Below are positions 1-6,022 of a stretch of 6,022 nucleotides of DNA, piece by piece. The notes under the pieces are model-generated. The model saw only the letters and a program-made list of their open reading frames with translations, ran no database searches and was not told where the DNA came from. This DNA is from Flavobacteriaceae bacterium UBA5544 (GTDB lineage: Bacteria > Bacteroidota > Bacteroidia > Flavobacteriales > Flavobacteriaceae). Both the position numbers and the translations under genes were made by a program. The stretch is taken from assembly GCA_002426755.1 (NCBI GenBank), contig DINI01000019.1, positions 191,002-197,023 on the forward strand. Direction: 5' to 3'. Positions within the stretch are counted from its first letter, which is position 1. Each line of letters starts with the position of its first letter.

Positions 1-1172
1 GCAATGGCTGGTTTTACGTAACAACCACTTTCATAACCTTCACCTGAAAGCACTCCGCCTTCAACAATCACTTTTCCGCCTTCTTCCACCACTTTCTCAA
101 GAGCATTTTGGTACATTTTTACGGCATCTTTATCAATCAATGGGCCTACATGGTTCTTTTCATCCAAAGGATTTCCGATTTTCAATTGTTTGTAAGCATC
201 GACCACGGCATCTTTCACTTTATCATACATAGTTTCATGAATAATCAATCGACGTGTAGAAGTACAGCGTTGGCCAGCCGTACCTACAGCTCCAAAAACG
301 GCTCCAATGACCGTCATTTTCACATCGGCATCTGGAGTTACGATAATGGCATTGTTGCCGCCTAATTCCAATAATGATTTTCCTAAACGTCCTGCCACTT
401 CCTGTGCAACGATTTTACCCATTCTGGTAGAACCTGTTGCAGAAATCAATGGAATTCGGGTATCTTTTGTCATAAATTCACCCACTTTATAATCGCCATT
501 GATTAAGCAAGAAATACCTTCAGGAAGATTGTTTGCTTTAAAAATTTCTGCTGCAATATTTTGACAAGCGATGCCACACATTGGTGTTTTTTCGCTTGGT
601 TTCCACACGCACACATCACCACAAATCCAAGCTAAAGCTGTATTCCAAGACCAAACAGCTACTGGAAAGTTGAATGCCGAAATGATTCCGACAACGCCAA
701 GCGGATGGTATTGCTCATACATTCTATGTCCTGGACGCTCCGAATGCATCGTCAAACCATGAAGCTGACGTGACAAACCGACCGCAAAATCGCAGATGTC
801 AATCATTTCCTGAACTTCACCCAAACCTTCTTGGTAGGATTTTCCCATTTCATAAGAAACCAATTTACCAAGTGCTTCTTTTTTTTCTCTTAATTTATCC
901 CCAAACTGACGTACGATTTCGCCTCGTTGTGGCGCTGGCATTGTTCTCCATGTTTTGAAAGCCGAGGTTGCTGCTTCCATCACCTTGTCATAATCTGCTT
1001 TGGTGGTGGTTTTTACTTTGCCAATCAACTGGCCGTCTACAGGTGAATAACTCTCCAAAACCTCGCCATTTGAGAAATTATTTGACCCTGTTGAAGTACC
1101 TTCATTAATATCTTTGACGCCTAATTCTTTTAAGGCTTTTTCGATTCCGAAATCGGTAGCAACTGCTTGCAT
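1..1172 (-). CDS. amaB: ALDH7/antiquitin-family aldehyde dehydrogenase, probable alpha-aminoadipate-semialdehyde dehydrogenase (3' end cut off by the window)
   Basis: Cytosolic NAD(P)+-dependent oxidation of an aldehyde to a carboxylate. Family resemblance suggests alpha-aminoadipate semialdehyde (in equilibrium with piperideine-6-carboxylate) in lysine degradation. The frame is open from ATG at 1172-1170 (MQAVATDFGIEKALKELG) for 390 codons to base 1. ALDH7 proteins are about 510 residues, so roughly 120 C-terminal residues are missing, including the late cofactor-binding Glu motif. Visible catalytic set: oxyanion Asn168 (SAFNFPVAVW), cofactor Lys191 (VWKPSEKTP), Gly247-Ser248 (ATGSTRMG), general-base Glu269 (LLELGGNNA) and nucleophile Cys303 (GTAGQRCTSTRRL). 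EVQEMIDICDFAVGLSR closely matches antiquitin; Glu122 and Arg302 align with human Glu121 and Arg301, the reported aminoadipate-binding residues. The leader before ATG is AT-rich with no Shine-Dalgarno, as usual in Bacteroidota. It is divergent from the macroglobulin gene. The family is certain by motif; the exact substrate is inferred, and the symbol follows Pseudomonas usage. Confidence 0.93.
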   Translation of the reverse strand, partial: MQAVATDFGIEKALKELGVKDINEGTSTGSNNFSNGEVLESYSPVDGQLIGKVKTTTKADYDKVMEAATSAFKTWRTMPAPQRGEIVRQFGDKLREKKEALGKLVSYEMGKSYQEGLGEVQEMIDICDFAVGLSRQLHGLTMHSERPGHRMYEQYHPLGVVGIISAFNFPVAVWSWNTALAWICGDVCVWKPSEKTPMCGIACQNIAAEIFKANNLPEGISCLINGDYKVGEFMTKDTRIPLISATGSTRMGKIVAQEVAGRLGKSLLELGGNNAIIVTPDADVKMTVIGAVFGAVGTAGQRCTSTRRLIIHETMYDKVKDAVVDAYKQLKIGNPLDEKNHVGPLIDKDAVKMYQNALEKVVEEGGKVIVEGGVLSGEGYESGCYVKPAI

Positions 1173-1208
1173 ATTTGATTTATTTTTAAATTTTAGTATT
1201 AATTTCTG

Positions 1209-1216
1209 CGAAGATA
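1209..1216 (-). promoter_or_regulatory. Weak candidate -7 element for the aldehyde dehydrogenase gene
   Basis: On the minus strand this reads TATCTTCG, which matches TAnnTTTG at five of six fixed positions. It would place a transcription start about 30 bases before ATG 1172. No good TTG is seen at the expected -33 distance, so this is only the best candidate visible in the leader. Confidence 0.22.
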
Positions 1217-1369
1217 ACAATAAAATACGGCTTTGAGAATGGGATACATCTTAAAATACTCTGACATTAAAGTTGAAACCTTTCTTTTTGGGAAGCTAAT
1301 ATTTTGTAAATTCAAGGCATGTTTTCTTGGTCATTTTTCGATTGAAAAAATAATATAAAACTTAAAACC

Positions 1370-1401
1370 AACGAATGCTCAATGAATCTCAACGAATACT
1401 A
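1370..1401 (+). repeat. Three short imperfect direct repeats upstream of the macroglobulin promoter
   Basis: AACGAATGCTC (1370-1380), AATGAATCTC (1381-1390) and AACGAATACTA (1391-1401) are three consecutive variants of AAyGAAT-n-CT with a 10-11 base period, about one helical turn. They end about 32 bases before the -7 box at 1433. This is a plausible site for a regulator or simply a chance AT-rich repeat; no known operator is recognised. Confidence 0.5.
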
Positions 1402-1413
1402 AAATCAAATCCA

Positions 1414-1440
1414 TTTTGGAATGAAATCGTCCTAAATTTG
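1414..1440 (+). promoter_or_regulatory. Candidate Bacteroidota-type promoter for the macroglobulin gene
   Basis: TAAATTTG at 1433-1440 matches the Bacteroidota -7 consensus TAnnTTTG exactly. TTTTG at 1414-1418 could serve as the -33 TTG element, but the 14-base gap is shorter than the usual 17-23. Transcription would start near 1445-1448, giving an A/C-rich leader of about 20 bases with no Shine-Dalgarno before ATG 1467, normal for this phylum. The -7 match and its position are the main support; the -33 assignment is weak. Confidence 0.5.
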
Positions 1441-1466
1441 ATAGACACATCAACACCACAATTTCT

Positions 1467-1526
1467 ATGAAATCGAAATCTCTTCTCACGCTCTTCGGAT
1501 TATGCTTTGCCTTTATAATATCCTGC
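1467..1526 (+). other. Lipoprotein signal peptide and lipobox of the macroglobulin
   Basis: Residues 1-20 are a short basic n-region (MKSKS), a hydrophobic core (LLTLFGLCFAFI) and a lipobox I-I-S-C with Cys20 encoded at 1524-1526. This predicts signal peptidase II cleavage before Cys20 and lipid attachment there. The mature start C-K-K-D-K-T-E is charged. In Bacteroidota, Lys/Asp/Glu-rich residues right after the lipid cysteine can act as a surface-export signal. Here the run is mostly lysine with one Asp, so surface exposure versus periplasmic orientation is undecided. Confidence 0.9.
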
Positions 1527-4500
1527 AAAAAAGATAAAACTGAAAACCAAGAAACCGACAATCTTTTCAAATTCAAGGATTATATCAGCTACACCACTGC
1601 TGGAAGAGTGTCGATTGCGGACCCCATTTTTATCAATTTGGCAAATGACGTAGAAGGTTGGGAAGCTGGAACGGAACTAAAGGAAGAAATCATCACGATT
1701 AATCCTCATGTGCAAGGGAAATTGACAGTTGCCAATAATCACGCATTGCAATTCACACCTGACGAACAATTAAAACCAGATACCGAATATACAGTCACGG
1801 TGAAACTGAACAAGATTTACAAAAATCAACCAAAAGAGTTTTCGGAATATACCTTTCAATTCAAAACGATTGAACCCAATTTCAATATTTTGACCAATAA
1901 TTTGCAATCCTACAGCAAGGAATGGCAGTACCTTGAAGCTGTGTTAAAATCAGCCGATGTGATTGCGTTGAAAGACGCCAAACAGTTGGTGGAAGCTTGG
2001 CAAGGCAGCAAGAAGTTGAAATTACAATGGAACGAAGTCGCTCAAAATTCCAAGGTTTTTGAGTTTAAAATTGATAGCATCAACCGAAAAACAGAAGATT
2101 CGGAAATCTTGGTGAAATGGAATGGAAAAGCCATCAAAGCGGACAATGAAGGTGAAACGAAGGTCTCCATTCCCGGAAAAAACAATTTTACGATTATCGA
2201 TGTCGATGTCATCCAAACGCCAGAACAATATCTCTCCATCAACTTTTCTGACCCCTTGAAAAAACAGCAGAATTTTGACGGTTTGGTCACCATTCAAAAT
2301 GCCAAAAGTCCAAAATATGTTGTGGATGGAAATGTTTTAAAGGTCTATCCAGACAATAAATTGGTAGGCGATATGCAAGTGGATGTCTTCCAAGGCATCA
2401 CCAATACCGATGGTTTCAAATTGAAACAACCGTTTTCTGAAATTATTTCGTTTGAAGAATTGAAACCACAAGTGCGATTGATTAGCAACGGAACGATACT
2501 CCCAAATTCCGAAAAATTGCAATTCAACTTTGAAGCCGTGAATCTAAAGGCGGTTGATGTACGTGTTATCAAAATTTTTGAAGATAACGTGCTGCAATTT
2601 CTTCAGGATAATGAATTGCAAAGTGATAATCAATATCAAATTAGGCGTGTGGGTCGACGCATCGCCAAACAGACCATCACGCTTCAAAATGATGCCGTTG
2701 AAAATGATGGTCGCTGGAAAGCTTACAGCATTGATTTGTCCAAATTCTTCAAAGCCGACCAAGGCGCCATGTACCGTGTGGAATTGAGCATCAAAAAGGA
2801 GTATTCGTTGTTCAATTGTGAAAATTACACCAATATTACAAACGCCGAAGATGATGAGTATGGCGATTACTATTACGAAGATGACTATTATTATGAAGGA
2901 AATTATAACGAATCCTCTACTGAAGATGAAGATTTGCGCGAGGAAGAATACTGGGATAATTTAACCTACAGCTACCGAAACTACAGCTACAATTGGCGAG
3001 AACGAGAAAACCCCTGCCACGAAGCGTATTACAATGAAAATCGAATTGTCTCACAAAATCTCTTGGCCTCCAATCTTGGCGTGATTGCCAAGCAAGGTGC
3101 CAACAACACCTACTATTTTGCGGTCACTGATATTTTAACCACGGAGCCTGTCAAAAGTGCCAGCATTCGACTGTATAATTTTCAGCAACAAGAAATTGGT
3201 CGCGTGGATACCGATGGTGATGGATTGGCCAAACTGAAATCCAACAAATATGCCTCATTCGCCATCGCCTACAGTGGAAAAAATACGACCTATGTGAAAT
3301 TGGCCGATGGAAACTCACTGTCTTTAAGCAAATTTGATGTGTCTGGAAACACCCTCCAACGTGGGTTGAAAGGGTATATCTATGGTGAACGTGGCGTTTG
3401 GCGTCCAGGCGATTCGTTGTTTTTGACCTTTATGTTGAATGATGCTGATAATAAATTGCCAAAAGGACATCCTGTGAAAATGGAAATCACCGACCCGAAC
3501 GGAAAGCTGATTTACAAAAACATCACAAGTGAGAATGTCAATAACTTCTATCGCTTCACCGTTCCAACAGATTCGGAAGGAAAAACAGGAAGTTACAGCG
3601 CAAAAGTGTCTGTGGGTGGAGCGCAATTTTACAAAAGTCTGCGTGTTGAAACGGTCAAACCAAACCGTCTAAAAATCAAGGTGGATTTTGAAAATGAAAT
3701 CCTCACTAGCAACGAACCTTTAAAAGGAACTCTCGATGTAGCATGGCTTCATGGGACACCTGCAAAGAATTTGAAAGCGGAAATCAAGGCAAAATTTAGT
3801 ACCTCGTATCAAGGTTTCAAAAATTTTAAAGACTATGAATTCACCGACCCAACCCGTTCATTTACATCGGAAGACATGAATGTGTTTGAAGGCAAATTGG
3901 ATGAAAATGGTACTGCCAAAATCAACAGTACCTTAAATGTTGGACAAAATGCACCAGGCTTGTTGAATGTTCAATTCTTGGTAAGAGCCTTTGAAAATGG
4001 TGGTGATTTCTCCTTGGATGCCTTCACGAAAACTTACGCACCTTATGAATCCTTCGTGGGATTAAAATCCCCGAAAGGCAATATGTATGGTTCCTTTTTT
4101 ACGGATGAAAACCAAACGTTTGATGTGGTAGTAGTGGACCCCCAAGGCAAGCCCATCCAACGAAATGGTCTTGAAGTCAAAGTCTATAAAATTGAATGGC
4201 AATGGTGGTGGAATTCTTCTTACGACAATCTTTCAAGTTACGTATCGAGCAATTATCACAGACCGTATCTCGACCAGAAAGTGAACACAGATGCCAACGG
4301 AAAAGGAAAATTCACATTAAAGATTCCAGAAAATGAACGGGGTCGCTACCTCATCAGAGTCGTGGACCCAAAAAGTGGTCATGCCACGGGACGAACTGCT
4401 TATTTCTATAAAAACTGGAGCAATTCAGCCCCAGGAAATGATAAGGAAGCTGCTAAAATGTTGGTATTCGCAGCTGATAAAGAACAATACAATGTGGGCC

Positions 4501-6022
4501 AAACCGCAAAAATCAAATTCCCATCTGGTAATGAAGGTCGAGCCTTGATTAGTGTCGAGAACGGTTCGGATGTGCTGTCTTACACATGGGTAAAAACGAC
4601 TCAAGGTGAAACCACTGTGAGCATTCCAATCACTAAAGATATGGCACCGAATGTGTTTGTAAACATCTCCTTGTTGCAACCTCATGCCGTCACTGGCAAC
4701 GATTTACCGATTCGACTCTATGGTGTGATTCCAATCATGGTGGAAGACCCAACGACCAAATTGCAACCGGAAATCCAAATGCCAAATTCATTGAAACCTG
4801 AAGAAACGTTCAATGTGGTGGTTTCAGAGAAAAACAAAAAAGCCATGACGTACACGATTGCGATGGTCGAGGAAGGTTTGCTGGATTTGACACGATTTAA
4901 AACTCCTAACGCTTGGGATGAATTTTATGCGCGCGAAGCACTCGGCGTGAAAACTTGGGATATTTTTGATGACGTCATCGGCGCCTATTCTGGAAGTATT
5001 GACCAAGTGTTTGCGATTGGTGGTGATGGAAGCGCCGCCGCTGGAAAGAACCAAAAAGCAAATCGATTCAAACCAGTGGTGACTTATTTAGGACCTTTCA
5101 ATTTGGATGCTGGTGGGAAAGCGACGCACAAAATCAAAATGCCAAATTACATTGGAGCCGTTCGGATGATGGTCGTGGCTGGTGATGCCAAAAATGAAGC
5201 CTACGGAAGCGCCGAAAAATCAGTTCAAGTCAAAAAACCATTGATGGTTTTGGCAAGCTTGCCTCGCAAATTGAGTCCAGGCGAAAAAGTGACCTTACCA
5301 GTAACCGTTTTTGCAATGGAACCTAATGTGAAAAATGTCAATATCAGTTTAAAGTTGAGCAATGGCATTGAGGTGGTTGGTGACAACAGTAAATCCTTGA
5401 CCTTCGCAAGACCAGACGAACAAATGGCATATTTTGAATTGGACGTCAGCAAAGCGAATGGTTTTAATACTGTTGAAGTTATCGCAAGTGGAAATGGTGA
5501 AAAATCCACCTACAAAGTCGAAATAGACGTTTATAATCCGAATCCAATCACGTCAAAAGTTCTGGACAAAACATTGGAAGCCAATGCCAATTCCACAATG
5601 GATTTTTCAACTTTTGGAGTCCCAGGAACCAATTCCGCAACGGTTGAGTTTTCAACGATGCCACCAATGGATTTCTCACGACGTCTGCAATATTTGGTGC
5701 AATATCCTCATGGTTGTTTGGAACAGACGACTTCGAGTGTATTCCCACAATTATATCTGAATGATATTTTTGACTTGCCATACAAGAAGAAACAGGAAAT
5801 AAAATCCAACATCGAAAATGGCATCAAACGTCTAGGTAATTTTCAACAACCTGGTGGTGGCATGAGCTATTGGATGGGTGAAAATACCGCCAACGACTGG
5901 AGTACGAGTTATGCAGGTCATTTCATGATTGAGGCCGAGAAAAAAGGCTTTGTCTTGCCGTTGACCTTCAAGAGCAATTGGTTGAAATATCAAAAACAAG
6001 CCGCTCAAGATTGGCGACCAAG
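1467..6022 (+). CDS. Bacterial alpha-2-macroglobulin lipoprotein with thioester motif (3' end cut off by the window)
   Basis: Predicted envelope-anchored protease inhibitor of the bacterial A2M family (E. coli YfhM type). An attacking protease cleaves a bait region and is trapped through a reactive Cys-Gln thioester. The first ATG (1467) gives a lipoprotein signal ending I-I-S-C at Cys20, so the start is firm. Order seen: Ig-like domain (~46-115); long beta-rich macroglobulin-type region (~120-440); Cys-flanked acidic/Tyr-rich segment (451-517); macroglobulin domain (~545-620); MG2-like domain with GERGVWRPGDS (640-650); further MG domains including WQWWW (911-915); bait-region-type domain from ~998; A2M-family domain from ~1200 (NRFKPVVTYLGPF); thioester domain with YPHGCLEQTTS (Cys1417, Gln1420). 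There are 1518 codons without a stop; Bacteroidota homologues are often around 1800 residues, so the rest of the thioester domain lies beyond 6022. In proteobacteria the neighbour is often pbpC (penicillin-binding protein 1C); the downstream gene is not visible. Domain borders are by eye; family identity is very secure. Confidence 0.95.
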   Translation, partial: MKSKSLLTLFGLCFAFIISCKKDKTENQETDNLFKFKDYISYTTAGRVSIADPIFINLANDVEGWEAGTELKEEIITINPHVQGKLTVANNHALQFTPDEQLKPDTEYTVTVKLNKIYKNQPKEFSEYTFQFKTIEPNFNILTNNLQSYSKEWQYLEAVLKSADVIALKDAKQLVEAWQGSKKLKLQWNEVAQNSKVFEFKIDSINRKTEDSEILVKWNGKAIKADNEGETKVSIPGKNNFTIIDVDVIQTPEQYLSINFSDPLKKQQNFDGLVTIQNAKSPKYVVDGNVLKVYPDNKLVGDMQVDVFQGITNTDGFKLKQPFSEIISFEELKPQVRLISNGTILPNSEKLQFNFEAVNLKAVDVRVIKIFEDNVLQFLQDNELQSDNQYQIRRVGRRIAKQTITLQNDAVENDGRWKAYSIDLSKFFKADQGAMYRVELSIKKEYSLFNCENYTNITNAEDDEYGDYYYEDDYYYEGNYNESSTEDEDLREEEYWDNLTYSYRNYSYNWRERENPCHEAYYNENRIVSQNLLASNLGVIAKQGANNTYYFAVTDILTTEPVKSASIRLYNFQQQEIGRVDTDGDGLAKLKSNKYASFAIAYSGKNTTYVKLADGNSLSLSKFDVSGNTLQRGLKGYIYGERGVWRPGDSLFLTFMLNDADNKLPKGHPVKMEITDPNGKLIYKNITSENVNNFYRFTVPTDSEGKTGSYSAKVSVGGAQFYKSLRVETVKPNRLKIKVDFENEILTSNEPLKGTLDVAWLHGTPAKNLKAEIKAKFSTSYQGFKNFKDYEFTDPTRSFTSEDMNVFEGKLDENGTAKINSTLNVGQNAPGLLNVQFLVRAFENGGDFSLDAFTKTYAPYESFVGLKSPKGNMYGSFFTDENQTFDVVVVDPQGKPIQRNGLEVKVYKIEWQWWWNSSYDNLSSYVSSNYHRPYLDQKVNTDANGKGKFTLKIPENERGRYLIRVVDPKSGHATGRTAYFYKNWSNSAPGNDKEAAKMLVFAADKEQYNVGQTAKIKFPSGNEGRALISVENGSDVLSYTWVKTTQGETTVSIPITKDMAPNVFVNISLLQPHAVTGNDLPIRLYGVIPIMVEDPTTKLQPEIQMPNSLKPEETFNVVVSEKNKKAMTYTIAMVEEGLLDLTRFKTPNAWDEFYAREALGVKTWDIFDDVIGAYSGSIDQVFAIGGDGSAAAGKNQKANRFKPVVTYLGPFNLDAGGKATHKIKMPNYIGAVRMMVVAGDAKNEAYGSAEKSVQVKKPLMVLASLPRKLSPGEKVTLPVTVFAMEPNVKNVNISLKLSNGIEVVGDNSKSLTFARPDEQMAYFELDVSKANGFNTVEVIASGNGEKSTYKVEIDVYNPNPITSKVLDKTLEANANSTMDFSTFGVPGTNSATVEFSTMPPMDFSRRLQYLVQYPHGCLEQTTSSVFPQLYLNDIFDLPYKKKQEIKSNIENGIKRLGNFQQPGGGMSYWMGENTANDWSTSYAGHFMIEAEKKGFVLPLTFKSNWLKYQKQAAQDWRP
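2865..2900 (+). repeat. Tandem 18-bp repeat encoding D-Y-Y-Y-E-(D/G) twice
   Basis: Two adjacent in-frame 18-base units (2865-2882 and 2883-2900) encode DYYYED and DYYYEG at macroglobulin residues 467-478. They differ at several synonymous positions (for example GAT/GAC and TAC/TAT), so the peptide is kept while the DNA has drifted. The repeat sits in the acidic/Tyr-rich segment between Cys451 and Cys517. Confidence 0.75.
5703..5735 (+). other. Thioester motif YPHGCLEQTTS of the macroglobulin
   Basis: Residues 1413-1423 contain C-L-E-Q, with Cys1417 at 5715-5717 and Gln1420 at 5724-5726. In A2M and complement proteins, the Cys side chain and Gln carboxamide of the C-x-E-Q motif form the internal thioester that attacks the trapped protease. 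Some bacterial A2Ms (YfaS type) lack the cysteine. This one keeps both residues and is predicted to be active in covalent trapping. Confidence 0.93.

Larger units (their letters stand above)
1173..1466. other. Divergent intergenic region
   Basis: These 294 AT-rich bases separate the two divergent genes. Apart from the two promoter candidates and the triple repeat, I find no supported coding sequence, RNA gene, strong hairpin or terminator. A minus-strand frame at 1379-1576 runs into the macroglobulin gene on the opposite strand and has no recognisable protein character. Confidence 0.7.

Noticed and set aside
879..886. Run of eight A on the coding strand of the aldehyde dehydrogenase as a possible frameshift site
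   Set aside because: The run encodes E-K-K-E in a lysine/glutamate helix and the frame continues with conserved ALDH7 sequence on both sides, so there is no sign of programmed slippage or a broken gene.
1334..1349. Inverted repeat TTTTTC-GATT-GAAAAA as a possible terminator or hairpin
   Set aside because: The six-pair stem is almost all A-T and lies between divergent promoters where no transcript should end; it would be too unstable to matter.
1379..1576. 65-codon minus-strand frame across the intergenic region and the start of the macroglobulin gene
   Set aside because: It overlaps the macroglobulin start antisense, has no recognisable domain, and the overlapping plus-strand lipoprotein signal is clearly the real coding sequence.
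3324..3626. 100-codon minus-strand frame inside the macroglobulin gene
   Set aside because: It is antisense to the conserved MG2-like domain, has no recognisable motif or start context, and fits a chance open frame in a long gene.
4200..4211. W-Q-W-W-W cluster as an unusual transmembrane or carbohydrate-binding motif
   Set aside because: It follows a normal macroglobulin beta-strand (LEVKVYKIEW), and similar Trp-rich strands are, as I recall, common in bacterial A2Ms; the flanking sequence is not hydrophobic enough for a membrane segment.

Overview
The window looks like part of a chromosome from a member of the Bacteroidota, most likely a Flavobacteriaceae-type organism. The evidence is moderately AT-rich coding sequence, AT-rich untranslated DNA, no Shine-Dalgarno sequences before either start codon, a TAnnTTTG-type -7 promoter element, and a lipoprotein with a lysine-rich start (C-K-K-D-K). 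Both real genes are cut by the window edges. I see no RNA gene, CRISPR array, insertion sequence or phage gene.

Layout: (1) Positions 1-1172, minus strand, hold the first 390 codons of an ALDH7/antiquitin-family aldehyde dehydrogenase, probably an alpha-aminoadipate-semialdehyde (piperideine-6-carboxylate) dehydrogenase of lysine catabolism. (2) Positions 1173-1466 form a 294-base divergent intergenic region. It contains a convincing -7 element for the rightward gene, a weak candidate for the leftward gene, and a short ~10-11-bp-period triple repeat upstream of the rightward promoter. (3) Positions 1467-6022, plus strand, hold the first 1518 codons of a very large bacterial alpha-2-macroglobulin lipoprotein. 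It has a lipoprotein signal, a chain of macroglobulin/Ig-like domains, a bait-region-type domain, an A2M-family domain and the start of a thioester domain with an intact C-L-E-Q motif. The reading frame is open to the window end; perhaps 300 or so C-terminal residues are missing.

The two genes are transcribed away from each other, and nothing here links their functions: one is a cytosolic catabolic enzyme, the other a cell-envelope protease trap. The content is ordinary for this phylum rather than a clear new system. The most unusual part is inside the macroglobulin: an acidic, tyrosine-rich segment that includes a tandem hexapeptide repeat and lies between the only two cysteines of the mature protein other than the lipid-anchor and thioester cysteines.
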